This document shows, one piece after another, positions 46,189 through 55,490 of a stretch of 64,000 nucleotides of DNA (positions are counted from its first letter, which is position 1; each line of letters starts with the position of its first letter). Source of the DNA: Massilia antarctica (GTDB taxonomy: Bacteria; Pseudomonadota; Gammaproteobacteria; Burkholderiales; Burkholderiaceae_D); NCBI RefSeq assembly GCF_015689335.1, contig NZ_CP065053.1:5394001-5458000 (forward strand). The letters run 5' to 3'. Below the pieces are notes generated by a model. That model was not told the origin of the DNA and did no database searches. It saw only the letters and a list, made by a program, of their open reading frames with translations. Both the position numbers and the translations under genes were made by a program.

Positions 46189-47013
46189 TCACCCTGTGGA
46201 CGGGGCAGCGGCCAGCCAGTCAGGCAGGGTTTCCAGCCGGCTCGCGAAACGACGCTCGACGCGCAAGCAATGGCCGTCGCGCTGGAGATCGCCACTGACC
46301 GCATAAGCCAGAACCCGGGCGCTATCGCCGCAGGCCAGCTCGAGCGCCTGCGCATAGCGGCCGAGATCGAGCAGGGACGGGCTATCGAAGCTCAGCGCGA
46401 GCCGTGTCCTCGCATCCCCGAGCGCGCTGGCCTGAATCTGCCGGATTTGGGCGGCGGTATCGTCGTGCAGGCTGTCCAGGGTGGACCTTGCGAGTCCTTC
46501 ACAGCCAGCCGGGAACGCGACATCGAGCGTGCAGGCCAGCGTCGGCGTACCGGCCAGCGGCGTGCCGCGATGGCGCTCGGTCCGCTCATGCTGTACCCAG
46601 TGCACCTCGCTCGCCGACGGCGCCCCGTCCGCCGGAGGCAAAGTGACAATCGAGTATTCCGCCACATCGAAGAGATCCCCGTACGCCGCGCGCAATTGCC
46701 ATTCCAGCCGCCCCAGATCGAGCAAGTTGTGACCGAACCAGCCGATCACCAGCGCCGTGAGCAAGTCGGGCCGGGCGGCATAGGTGGAGCTCGGGCTGGC
46801 CGGATCGTTGGCGCAGATGAGCACGTCCACCAGGCCGCGCGCGGGCGTGGGAACCGTCGCGTAGGCGTAGTGCGCGCCACCGAGCTCGAGGTCATCCTCG
46901 GGCGCCAGCTGTACGCCAAGCAAGGTCTCGACAGGCGTCAGCGGCAGCACGAACGGTTCGGTGCGCAGGCCGCCGTTCAGGCGCAGCGACAGGGGTGGGG
47001 GAAATGCAGGCAT
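46189..47013 (-). CDS. Unknown eCIS-linked protein, 274 residues
   Basis: ATG 47013 has GGAG six bases upstream. The protein begins MPAFPPPLSLRLNGGLRTEP and looks soluble and mixed alpha/beta, without signal peptide. A central region (SSTYAARPDLLTALVIGWFG then HNLLDLGRLEWQLRAAYGD) and a C-terminal helical part are visible. It lies between the two DUF4157 genes, with 10- and 13-base gaps, in the same transcript. It could be a loading adaptor, chaperone or immunity factor for one of them. I do not recognise the family. Confidence 0.65.
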   Translation of the reverse strand: MPAFPPPLSLRLNGGLRTEPFVLPLTPVETLLGVQLAPEDDLELGGAHYAYATVPTPARGLVDVLICANDPASPSSTYAARPDLLTALVIGWFGHNLLDLGRLEWQLRAAYGDLFDVAEYSIVTLPPADGAPSASEVHWVQHERTERHRGTPLAGTPTLACTLDVAFPAGCEGLARSTLDSLHDDTAAQIRQIQASALGDARTRLALSFDSPSLLDLGRYAQALELACGDSARVLAYAVSGDLQRDGHCLRVERRFASRLETLPDWLAAAPSTG

Positions 47014-47023
47014 CGCTTGCTCC

Positions 47024-50000
47024 TCAGGGGGCGCCTTGCGGCAACGGTAACCGTGGTCCCGCCTCGGCCGCGCTGCTGGGGCGGATTTTGAAGTTTACCG
47101 GGAAAGCGATGCCGGTGGCGTCCAGTACTCCCTGGCGGGCCGCGCTATCGACCCCGGTCAGCTTGAGACGGGCAAGATCGGTCGGGCTGATCGGGTTGGT
47201 CGACGCCACCTTGCCACCGCTCATCGGTACATGCAGCCGCTGCGCTTCGGCAAACAGCGCATCCGAGATGATGGCGATATCATAGTCGCTCAGCCGCCCG
47301 AGGCCGAACGGCGCGCCGCTCGGCCCGTGTGGCGCGGCGATGCGCTCGAAGCGGCGGCCGGTGACCCCGCTGCCCTCGATGGCGAGCTGGGCTCCGGGCG
47401 AGCGCGCTTCGACGGCCGCGCCGACCCGTGTCGAAAATTGTTGAAAGGCGGCCCGGTCGAAGAAGCCGAAGGGATAGTCGACCTGCGGGTCGACCACGGT
47501 GCGGGCCGGCTCCCCCGGTTTGAGCTCGAGCGGCGGCCGCCCCAGCTCCTTCTGGGCCTGGCTGAGGGCCCGGGCCTGCGCCTCGGCTTCGAGCTCGGGC
47601 ACCAAAAATTTCCCGAGCTGCTCCTTGCCCTCCTTGCCGAAGATCTCTTTGCGCGAGGCCAGCAGTTGATCCAGATAGCCTTGATACAGTTCTTCCGCCC
47701 GGCGCGCGACGGCCGGATCGTTGGCCAGCTTCGCGAAGTTGGGCGTTGACAGCCTGGGCTGGAAGGCGAGACCTTTGCCGACCAGATGTTCGCTCTCGGT
47801 CAGTTTGCCGAGCAGCGATTTGAGCGTATTGCGGCTGGTCGCCTCGCTCTTCGACACCGCGCCGCCGGCGAGATTGGCCTCCATCGTTTCCACCTGCGTG
47901 ATCAGGTCCTTGAGGCGGCTGATCTGTGCCGGATCGGCCGCCTTGTCCAGCGCCGCCTTGAGCACATCGCGCACCCGGGTGCACCAGCTGCACAGGACGA
48001 AGAAGGCGCCGTGCTCTCCCTCGACCAGCTTGAGCGTATGGCGTTCGCCGAGCAGGGTGAGCGGTTCCTCGAGGATGCTGGCCGCTTCGGCCAGCCGGGC
48101 CATGTCGCGCCACAGCACGTTGGCCTGCTCGGCGGACAGGTGTTTTTCGAGCTGGGCGAACAGCCGTTCGGCCTCGCCAGTATTGCCCGCGCGCATAGCA
48201 CTGCGCGCCGCTTCCAGGGTCTCGGTCGCGCCGGCCTTGGCCAGGGTGCGTTCGACGCTGGCGCCGAGCAATTTGTCGGCCGCGCTGCGCAGGCCGGCGC
48301 CGACCACCGGCAGGGCCGCGCCGAGCACGCCGCCAGCGGCCAGCCCCAACATGCCGCCGATCAGCGCCGCGCGGCCCACCGCAACCAAGCCCCGCCACAC
48401 GCCGGCGCGCCAGGTGCGGCTATCGGTCATCGCATTCGCCGCTTCGCTGACAAAGCCGGAGAAGGCGCCATCGATCGCCGCCTCGACCGAGCCGGCCGCG
48501 ACCCGGTGCAGCAGCTTGCCGCTGGCTTGCTCGGCCACTTGGCCGCCGACCTTGGCGGCATTGGTGAGGAAGGCCTTGCCGCCCAGGCCGACCAGCTCCG
48601 CGCCCTTGGCGCCGAGCGCGGCGCCGACGACGGCCAGCGCGGCATCGATTCCGCCGAGCAGCGCATCGCGCGCACCCTCGCCGCCGACCGGGTTGTAATA
48701 GTCGGCGCCGAACATTTCGCGGGTGACCACACGGGCACCGCCGCCGGCCGCGGCGGCCGCGATCACCGCAGGCGCCGTGACGCCGCCGGTGCCGATGACG
48801 ATCAGGGTGCCGGCGATGGTCGCGGCGACCATGCCGGCCACTTCGCCGGCGGTATTGCTGGCCTCGGTGAACTCTTCCGTGCGGTGGTTGAATTGGTCAT
48901 AGAAGGCGGCCAGTGTGCCCAGCTCGATCGTCGTCAGCTTGGGCGGTTTGCGCTCGCGCAGCTGCAGCCAGCGCGCGCCGAATTCGCGGCCGGCGGCCAG
49001 CATGGTCTCGTCGGTTTCGGTGAACAAGGCGCTGGCGCCGCGGCCCAACGCCAGCCGCGCCCCGATCCGCTCGTACATCAGGGCGGCGGCATCGTATTTG
49101 CCCTCGTCGGTCGCCATCTCCTGCGCCGTCGGTTCGGTCCCCAGGGCCGCATCGAGCACGGCCTCGATGCCGGCGCTATCGACGGCGCCGAGCGTGGTCT
49201 GCGATTTGCGCAGATTGGCGTCGAATTTGCGGTAGGCTGAGAGGGCGTCCTTTGCCTTGTCGTCGGCCGGCTGGCGTCCGCTCCTGGACAGCACGTAGCC
49301 CAGCCGTAACTGGGTGCGCTCGGCCTCGTCCATGCTCGACAAGGCCGCGCGCAAGGTCTCGACGTCGCCGCTGAAACCAAGAATCTGTTCCGTTGGAATC
49401 CGCTTGCTCTTGAGGATCTCGAGCATGATGTCGCGCTGCTGGCCGTGGACCCGGGCGAAGGTGTCGAAGGGGCTGCTGGCGGTATCCTCGAAGCGCTTCT
49501 TCCAGTCCTCACGCAGGGCGATCTGCAGCACCAGCTGAAAGAACTCGCCACAGCGCGCGTTGTTGAGCGCGAGCGTGAGCTCGGTCAGTTTCTCGACGAA
49601 GGGATCGGCGCTGATGAACGAGAGCACCCGGCGCCGCTGCGAGCCGACCATGCCGTTGATCACGCGCTTGACGTCCTCATCGTCGACCAGGCGCTGGCGC
49701 AGACTGGCATTGGCCTCGGCCTGCTTCTGGTCGCGTTCGGGCGGCGTCAGCTTGACGGCGTCCGCGATCGGCGGGGCTCGCAACTCGAGGATGGCGTTGC
49801 GCACCGCATCTTCGTCGGCGCCGCCGATGCTGGCGGCCATCATGATGCGCTGCTTGGCAGCGGCAAAGGCGAACTCGGTGCGCTCGCCCGGATCGGCGAT
49901 GGCGCTGCCGAGTTTGTGGGCCATGGCGCCGAAGGCGTCGGGCGAATCGGCGGCGTCGGCCAGGCGGCCAAGGAAACTGGTCGGATCGAGCTTGCCTTTG

Positions 50001-51646
50001 CCAAATTTCACCAGCGCTTCCAGCTCGCCCAATTCGGCCAGCCTGGCCCTGGCTTTGTCCAGCTCTTCCGGCGGCAAGGTGGTCACGGCAAGGGTAGCGC
50101 GCAAGCCCTTCTGCTCGGCCAGCAAGGCGATGGCGCGGTCCACCACGGCCTGGATCGCCTCCTTGTCGTCGATCCTGCTCTCGGTGGCCAGCCGCAGCCG
50201 TGCGATCAGCGCTTCAGCCTCGGTCCCCGTGGACAGCGTTCCCAGCAGCTTGAAGCGGTCGGCCGACAACAGATGATGCAGATCCATGTTCCGCTTGTTG
50301 TAGAAATCCTTGCGCTCGGACGGGGTCAACGCCCAGATCGCGTCGAACACCAGATCCTCGTCGTCAGACACGACGCCTGGCGCACGGGTCAGCAGGTGCT
50401 CGGCGGCGGCGTATTTTTTCTCCGGATCGATCAACAGCCGGGCGTCGTATTCCTCCTTGACGCCCATCTTGGCGTAGATTGCCTCCAGTCTGGCGGACTC
50501 GGCACTGGCGGCGGAGCGCTCATCCGCGCTGGCATTGCGGATGATATCGAGCTGGGCCTGTTCGATCTCGCGATAACCCTCGTCGTACAGCTCGAGCTTG
50601 TCGATCAGCGGTAACACGGGGAGGATCAGGCGTAATCCTTCCTCGGCGGTGGCGCCGGTCTTCTTGGCCGCCGTGCCACCGGGCAGCAGTGTCGACAAGG
50701 TGGCCAGCGCCGGGCCGATAGCGGGCGGGGCCAGTGCCGCGGCGAACGGAAGCACGCGCGCCGCGGTGCCGAGGGCATCGGCAAGGCTGCGGTGGCTCAT
50801 CAGCCAGCGTTCGAGCTTCTGGCCGGCGGCGCCTTCCACCGCGCTGCGCAGGGCGCACAGCTCGGGCACGCCCTTGCCCCTCATGCTGGTGACGACGATG
50901 TCGACATCGCCGTCGCGCACCGCCTTGGTGACCGTGTCCGTGTCCGGGTTGGCACGCGGCGGCCCGGACACGGTGCAGGTGGCGGCACGCTGCAGCCGCT
51001 GCCCGGCATCGGGTCTTCCCGACTGCTGGACGGTGTGTGCCAGCTCATGCGCAAGAAGATGTTGGCCGCCGCCGGTCTGCGGGTCGAAACGGCCGCGCCC
51101 GAAATAGATGTCGCCGCCGCGCGTGAAGGCTTGCGCCGCCAGCGCATCGGCCGCCGTGTGGGCCGCTGCGCCGGTATGCACCCGGACGTCGCTCAGGTCG
51201 CGGTTGAAGAAACGCCCGAAGTCGCGCTGCAGATGCGGCGACAGCGCTTGGCCATGACCGGCGCCGATCGCGGCGCGCTCGCCGCCAAGGCGTGGCGCGG
51301 CGGCGCCGGCCTTGCGCGCGATTGGCGCCTCGTCCGCGCAGCCGGCGCACTGGCGCTGGATCGTCGCGCCGCCGCGCGCGCCGAGGCTGGGTGCCGCCTG
51401 GCCGCTGACAAAGGCGTCGGCGGCGCGATCGGCTTCCTGCTCGTCCGGATCGCCCGGCTGGCTGACGGTGAGCCTGGCCTGGATGCCGAGGGCGCGCAAG
51501 GTGTCCTGGTTGGCGCCGGCCTGGCGCGCTTCCGGAGCGGCTTGCGGCTCGGGCGCCGCCGGCCGCAGCGGCGCGGCCGCGCGGCGTGCGATGCGGCGCG
51601 CAGTGCGTTCGCGCGTCGTATAGCGCGCCTTGGGCTGCTCAGGCAT
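47024..51646 (-). CDS. DUF4157-family eCIS cargo with nucleotidyltransferase-like C-terminus
   Basis: 1,540 residues. The N-terminus is basic and disordered, then the DUF4157 domain with RDFGRFFNRDLSDVRVHTG and HELAH near residue 200. A long helical middle (about residues 260-920) follows, then a hydrophobic Ala/Gly stretch (about residues 930-1110: MVAATIAGTLIVIGTGGVT and similar) that could contact a membrane. The last 110 residues contain IEGSGVTGRRF, LGRLSDYDIAIISD and FPVNFKIRPS. GS...DxD is the hallmark of the nucleotidyltransferase fold, and this arrangement recalls C-terminal toxin domains of polymorphic toxins (from memory). ATG 51646 overlaps the ATPase stop by eight bases. Toxin activity is inference. 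Confidence 0.8.
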   Translation of the reverse strand: MPEQPKARYTTRERTARRIARRAAAPLRPAAPEPQAAPEARQAGANQDTLRALGIQARLTVSQPGDPDEQEADRAADAFVSGQAAPSLGARGGATIQRQCAGCADEAPIARKAGAAAPRLGGERAAIGAGHGQALSPHLQRDFGRFFNRDLSDVRVHTGAAAHTAADALAAQAFTRGGDIYFGRGRFDPQTGGGQHLLAHELAHTVQQSGRPDAGQRLQRAATCTVSGPPRANPDTDTVTKAVRDGDVDIVVTSMRGKGVPELCALRSAVEGAAGQKLERWLMSHRSLADALGTAARVLPFAAALAPPAIGPALATLSTLLPGGTAAKKTGATAEEGLRLILPVLPLIDKLELYDEGYREIEQAQLDIIRNASADERSAASAESARLEAIYAKMGVKEEYDARLLIDPEKKYAAAEHLLTRAPGVVSDDEDLVFDAIWALTPSERKDFYNKRNMDLHHLLSADRFKLLGTLSTGTEAEALIARLRLATESRIDDKEAIQAVVDRAIALLAEQKGLRATLAVTTLPPEELDKARARLAELGELEALVKFGKGKLDPTSFLGRLADAADSPDAFGAMAHKLGSAIADPGERTEFAFAAAKQRIMMAASIGGADEDAVRNAILELRAPPIADAVKLTPPERDQKQAEANASLRQRLVDDEDVKRVINGMVGSQRRRVLSFISADPFVEKLTELTLALNNARCGEFFQLVLQIALREDWKKRFEDTASSPFDTFARVHGQQRDIMLEILKSKRIPTEQILGFSGDVETLRAALSSMDEAERTQLRLGYVLSRSGRQPADDKAKDALSAYRKFDANLRKSQTTLGAVDSAGIEAVLDAALGTEPTAQEMATDEGKYDAAALMYERIGARLALGRGASALFTETDETMLAAGREFGARWLQLRERKPPKLTTIELGTLAAFYDQFNHRTEEFTEASNTAGEVAGMVAATIAGTLIVIGTGGVTAPAVIAAAAAGGGARVVTREMFGADYYNPVGGEGARDALLGGIDAALAVVGAALGAKGAELVGLGGKAFLTNAAKVGGQVAEQASGKLLHRVAAGSVEAAIDGAFSGFVSEAANAMTDSRTWRAGVWRGLVAVGRAALIGGMLGLAAGGVLGAALPVVGAGLRSAADKLLGASVERTLAKAGATETLEAARSAMRAGNTGEAERLFAQLEKHLSAEQANVLWRDMARLAEAASILEEPLTLLGERHTLKLVEGEHGAFFVLCSWCTRVRDVLKAALDKAADPAQISRLKDLITQVETMEANLAGGAVSKSEATSRNTLKSLLGKLTESEHLVGKGLAFQPRLSTPNFAKLANDPAVARRAEELYQGYLDQLLASRKEIFGKEGKEQLGKFLVPELEAEAQARALSQAQKELGRPPLELKPGEPARTVVDPQVDYPFGFFDRAAFQQFSTRVGAAVEARSPGAQLAIEGSGVTGRRFERIAAPHGPSGAPFGLGRLSDYDIAIISDALFAEAQRLHVPMSGGKVASTNPISPTDLARLKLTGVDSAARQGVLDATGIAFPVNFKIRPSSAAEAGPRLPLPQGAP

Positions 51647-53804
51647 GGCCGTCCAGTGCCGCTGGGTCGCCGGCGGCCGGGCGCGCCAGGTCCGGCTCCT
51701 GCATCAACATGCCGTAATGCTCGCGGAACTCGGCCACCGTCGGCACCTTGCCGCGCTTGGCGTATTGGCGCGCGATGGCGCGCAGCGCGTGGCCGAGGCC
51801 GATGGCGGCCTGCTCCTGGGCCGCGTGGTAGGCCGCGTCGAGCACGATGTTGCGGATGTCGCCGCCGGTAAGCGGGAACTGGCGCGCGAGGAAAGCGAAG
51901 TCGAGGTCGGGCGCGGTGGGCGCCGTGGCGGGGAACATGCCGCGCCACAGTCGCTCGCGGCTGGCGCCGTCGGGGTGCGGGAACTCGACCACGAACTGCA
52001 TGCGGCGCGAAAACGCTTCGTCGATGTTGCGCGCGAGGTTGGTGGCGAGGATCACGATGCCCTCATGTTCTTCCATCTTCTGCAGCAGGTAGGCGGTCTC
52101 GATGTTGGCGTAGCGGTCGTGGGCATCCTTGACCTCGGCGCGCTTGCCGAGCAGGGCGTCGGCCTCGTCGAGGAACAGCACGGCATTCGCCCGGTGCGCG
52201 GCGGCGAAGGCGCGGTCGAGGTTTTTCTCGGTCTCGCCGATGTATTTCGAAATCACCGCCGCCAGTTCGATGCGCTGCAGCTCCAGCTGCAAGGTCTTGG
52301 CGATGATGGCGGCGGCCATCGTCTTGCCGGTACCCGAGGCGCCGGCGAACATGACCTTGATGCCGCGCGCGCCGCCGATGCGCGCGCCGAAGCCCCATTC
52401 GTCGAGCACCCGGTAGCGCAGCTCGATGGCGCTGAGCAGGTCGGCCAGGCGCCGGCGTACATCGGGCGGCACCACCAGGTCGTCCCAGTCGAACGGCGTG
52501 CCGATGGCGCGGGTGGTGCCGCCGGCGCCGTCGAGCGAGGCGGCGCGCGCGGCGCTGAACAGCTGCGCGGCCGAAGGCAGGCTGTCTCCGGCCAGGGTGG
52601 CGGCATGGCGGGCCGCGGCCGCAGCCTGGCGGATGCGGCCCGGGCCGAGCGCGAAACGGTCGGCCAGCGCCTCGACCGGCGCGCTGTCGGCCTGGGTATC
52701 GAGCGCGGCGCGCCAGAGGCGGGCGCGGCCGCGCGTGTCGAGATCGGCGAGACGGATCTCCAGCGCCAGGGTATCGGGCAGCAGTTCGCGCCAATGCACG
52801 CCGGCCGTCGCCGCCAGCAGCAGCGCCGGCGAGCGCGAGGCCAGGCGGCGCAGCGGCGCGGCGATGGTTTCCAGCGGGCGCAGCTCGGGATCGAACAGCG
52901 CATCGAGCGGCGCGGCGGCGATGCCGATGCCGAGCACCCGCTGCATCAGCTCGGCGGCGTTGAAGGCCTTGGCCGGCGCGGCAGCGCCGGCCAAGGCGGC
53001 AAGGTCCAGCACCAGGGCCGGGCAGTGGGCGCGGACGAACATATCCTGCGCCGCGAGGGCGGCGTCGCCGGCCGTGGCGGCGACCAGCACCAGCGGCGGC
53101 AAGGCCACCCCCTGGTCGAGCGCGCGGGCGGCATTGCCAAGCAGCGCCTGCGCCTCCGGGTGCAAGGCGTCGGCCGGCAGCACGGCCTCGGCGTGGCTGG
53201 CGCGGGCGACGCCGACCAGCCGCTCGTCGACGTAGGGCAGGCCTTGCAGCCAGCCCGCCACGGCGGCGGCGAGGCGCAGTTCGCGCTGGGCGCGCGGCAG
53301 TTCGCGCTGGCCGGGTACCACCTCGATCGCGCCGCTGGCGGCCAGCCGGGATTCGGGCGCGAGCAGGCCGCGCAGCGCTACCCGGTGCGCGCCGTCCTGC
53401 CCCAGCAGGCGGGCGGCCAGCTCGGCGTTCGGCCATTTGCGGCTGACATCATTGTTCAGATAGGCATACAGGGTCTCGTATTTCGGGTCCAGTTCCGGTG
53501 CCAGGCAGACCAGCACCAGGTCGCGCTCGTCGTCATCGAGCGCCAGTGCGCGCGCCAGGTGCGTCCATGGCGAGGGCGCGGCGGCCTGGCGCAGCGCGCC
53601 GATGTCGATCGCCGCCATTGGCGCGGCATCGGCGGCCTGGCCGGCGCGCACCAGTTCGTCCACCTGGCGGTCGCTGATATACAGGCCGCGCAATTCATCG
53701 AGCGACAGTTCGTAGCGCGCACGCAGGCGCCCGATCTCGTGCAGGATCAGCGCATCGAGCCGGGCCAGTTCCGGTGCGAAGGCGGCGAGGGCGTCGGCGA
53801 TCAC
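51639..53804 (-). CDS. AAA+ ATPase of the eCIS cluster (Afp15-like)
   Basis: Start chosen at GTG 53804, which overlaps the stop of the upstream gene (GTGA); the frame stays open further upstream only as a shadow of that gene. 721 residues. The N-terminal 450 residues are a divergent helical/AAA-like domain. The C-terminal AAA+ module has Walker A GASGTGKT (about residue 488), Walker B VLFLDEADALLGKR (about residue 541), and ILATNLARNIDEAFSRRMQF with the Arg-finger region. ATPases of this type (Afp15/Pvc15) are conserved in eCIS loci and probably help assembly or cargo loading. It is followed directly by the DUF4157/NTase gene. Confidence 0.88.
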   Translation of the reverse strand: MIADALAAFAPELARLDALILHEIGRLRARYELSLDELRGLYISDRQVDELVRAGQAADAAPMAAIDIGALRQAAAPSPWTHLARALALDDDERDLVLVCLAPELDPKYETLYAYLNNDVSRKWPNAELAARLLGQDGAHRVALRGLLAPESRLAASGAIEVVPGQRELPRAQRELRLAAAVAGWLQGLPYVDERLVGVARASHAEAVLPADALHPEAQALLGNAARALDQGVALPPLVLVAATAGDAALAAQDMFVRAHCPALVLDLAALAGAAAPAKAFNAAELMQRVLGIGIAAAPLDALFDPELRPLETIAAPLRRLASRSPALLLAATAGVHWRELLPDTLALEIRLADLDTRGRARLWRAALDTQADSAPVEALADRFALGPGRIRQAAAAARHAATLAGDSLPSAAQLFSAARAASLDGAGGTTRAIGTPFDWDDLVVPPDVRRRLADLLSAIELRYRVLDEWGFGARIGGARGIKVMFAGASGTGKTMAAAIIAKTLQLELQRIELAAVISKYIGETEKNLDRAFAAAHRANAVLFLDEADALLGKRAEVKDAHDRYANIETAYLLQKMEEHEGIVILATNLARNIDEAFSRRMQFVVEFPHPDGASRERLWRGMFPATAPTAPDLDFAFLARQFPLTGGDIRNIVLDAAYHAAQEQAAIGLGHALRAIARQYAKRGKVPTVAEFREHYGMLMQEPDLARPAAGDPAALDGHA

Positions 53805-55483
53805 GGCGCGCTCTCCGGCTGCAAGGCCAGGATGCGGCCGTCGGGCAGGACCACCTTGGTGCGCTTCAGCCCGGCCAAGGTCAGCAGCACGTCGAGTGGC
53901 GCGCGGCCGGCATGGACGGTGATATGACCGTCGCCGATGGCGACATCGGCGCCCTGGCTCAGGCACTGGCTGCGCAGATGGCCGGGGCTCGCTTCGTCGC
54001 AGCCGGGCAGGCGCGCGGCGAATTCGCGCAGCAAGTTCAGTGCGTTGAGCCCGAGCGCGCGTTCGAGTTGTGTGCGGCCGCTGCGCAGCGGGTCGTGCGC
54101 CCGCCACCAGGCGGCTGTGGCGGGCAGCCCGGCGTCGGGCCGATCCTGGGCGGCGTCCGGCGCGCACGGGCGCAGCGCGATGATCGTGCCGCGCGCCGCT
54201 TCGATATGCGCCAGGCGGCGCTGCCCACCATGGCCGAGGATCACGCTGGCGCCGGCCGCCGCCTGCGGCGCCGGGAGGGCGAGCGCGTTTGCCAGCAAGC
54301 GCTGGCGGCCTTGGGTCCAGGGCCCCGCGCGCGGGTCGTCGCCGATGCCAAGCGCGCGGCGCAGTACGCTGTCGGCTTCGATGGACGCGCATGCCTGCCC
54401 GCCCAGCGCGCGGGCGACCACGGCCAGCGCCAGGCGGGCGGCGAGGGCGTTCGCGGCGCCAGGACTGGCCAGCCGCAAGCGCGCCTGCCAGCGCGCCCAC
54501 CAGCCGAGGTGCGCCAGTTGCACCAGCAGCAGCCAGGCGCCGCCATGCGGGCAATACCAGCGCTCGGCTGTCCCGCTGGCGGCCGGCGCCAAAGCGCGCA
54601 GGCGCGCCACCAGCCCGGCGCAGTCGGCATCGAGCCAGGCGGCCAGCGGCGCGTCGGCCAGCCCGGCCGTCCGGCAGCAGGCGGCAAGCAGGCCGGCCGC
54701 CGCCAGGTCCGCATCGAGCAAGGCGTTCAGATCGCCCGCACGCGCAGCCTGGCGCAGCTGGTCGAGCCAGTCCAGCGCATCGAGCCCGGCCGTGCTGGCG
54801 TGATCCGGCCCGATCCGGCCCAGCGCCACCAGCCATGCCAGCCGGCGCCGGGGGGCGCCGGCTGGCATGGCATCGATCAGCCGCAACAAGGTGGCCGGCG
54901 GCGGCGCCGGAGCGCCGGAGGGGCCGGCCAGCAGATGGGCCAGCAGGCGCCCGGCGTCGGCGCTGCCGAGGCTTTCCAGCACGCGCCGCAGCGCGTCCCC
55001 GGTCAGCCTGGCCAGCGCCGTGCGGCCAGCGTCGCCCTCGGCGATCAGCAGCGTCCGCAGCGCGCCGGAGACGGGCAGCAGCTTGAGGCCGTCGAACTCG
55101 TCGAAGCACCACTGGCGCCAGGCGCTGCCGTCGGCGAGGGCGAGCAGGAAGGCCGCCAGGTATTCGGCCCGGTCGCGGAAGGCGAGCGCGCGCGCCGGCT
55201 GCGCCTCGCTCGCGGCCAGGGCGGCGGCCAGGGCCTTGGCCAGCGAATCGGCCAGCCGGGTGTCGCTCCAGGCGGCGTTCAGCGGGCAGTCGAACACCAG
55301 CCGCTCGATAAACAGGTAGGCTGGGTCGCCGCAATCCGGCCGGCGGCGGGCGATGGCCTGCGGCACGTGAGCGCGGAACACCTCGCGCAGCCGCGCCAGC
55401 AGCGCGCCGGCGCGATCCGGCACCGCGCTGGCGAGCAGCGCGAAACGCAGGCGGTCGATGCTGACACTGTCGGTGGCGCCCAT
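53801..55483 (-). CDS. Possible eCIS tape-measure-like protein, 560 residues
   Basis: Start chosen at ATG 55483 (MGATDSVSIDRLRFALLASA), with GAGG upstream, seven bases after the fibre gene stop. The N-terminal part has AYLFIERLVFDCPLNAAW followed by RLADSLAKALAAALA, like the I-x-R-L-x-h-D-h-G...LaxAl block of eCIS tape-measure proteins (Afp14 type), and ALRTLLIAEGDAGRTALARL recalls their repeated helical core. The C-terminal half does not fit well. It is Ala/Leu-rich, helical and without membrane segments. The order fibre - this gene - AAA ATPase supports the assignment moderately; it may be a truncated or divergent form. Confidence 0.5.
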   Translation of the reverse strand: MGATDSVSIDRLRFALLASAVPDRAGALLARLREVFRAHVPQAIARRRPDCGDPAYLFIERLVFDCPLNAAWSDTRLADSLAKALAAALAASEAQPARALAFRDRAEYLAAFLLALADGSAWRQWCFDEFDGLKLLPVSGALRTLLIAEGDAGRTALARLTGDALRRVLESLGSADAGRLLAHLLAGPSGAPAPPPATLLRLIDAMPAGAPRRRLAWLVALGRIGPDHASTAGLDALDWLDQLRQAARAGDLNALLDADLAAAGLLAACCRTAGLADAPLAAWLDADCAGLVARLRALAPAASGTAERWYCPHGGAWLLLVQLAHLGWWARWQARLRLASPGAANALAARLALAVVARALGGQACASIEADSVLRRALGIGDDPRAGPWTQGRQRLLANALALPAPQAAAGASVILGHGGQRRLAHIEAARGTIIALRPCAPDAAQDRPDAGLPATAAWWRAHDPLRSGRTQLERALGLNALNLLREFAARLPGCDEASPGHLRSQCLSQGADVAIGDGHITVHAGRAPLDVLLTLAGLKRTKVVLPDGRILALQPESAP

Positions 55484-55490
55484 GGCCGCC

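Noticed and set aside
51630..53927. 765-codon plus-strand frame opposite the AAA+ ATPase
   Set aside because: The minus strand shows Walker A and B motifs and overlapping gene junctions; the plus frame shows no domain.
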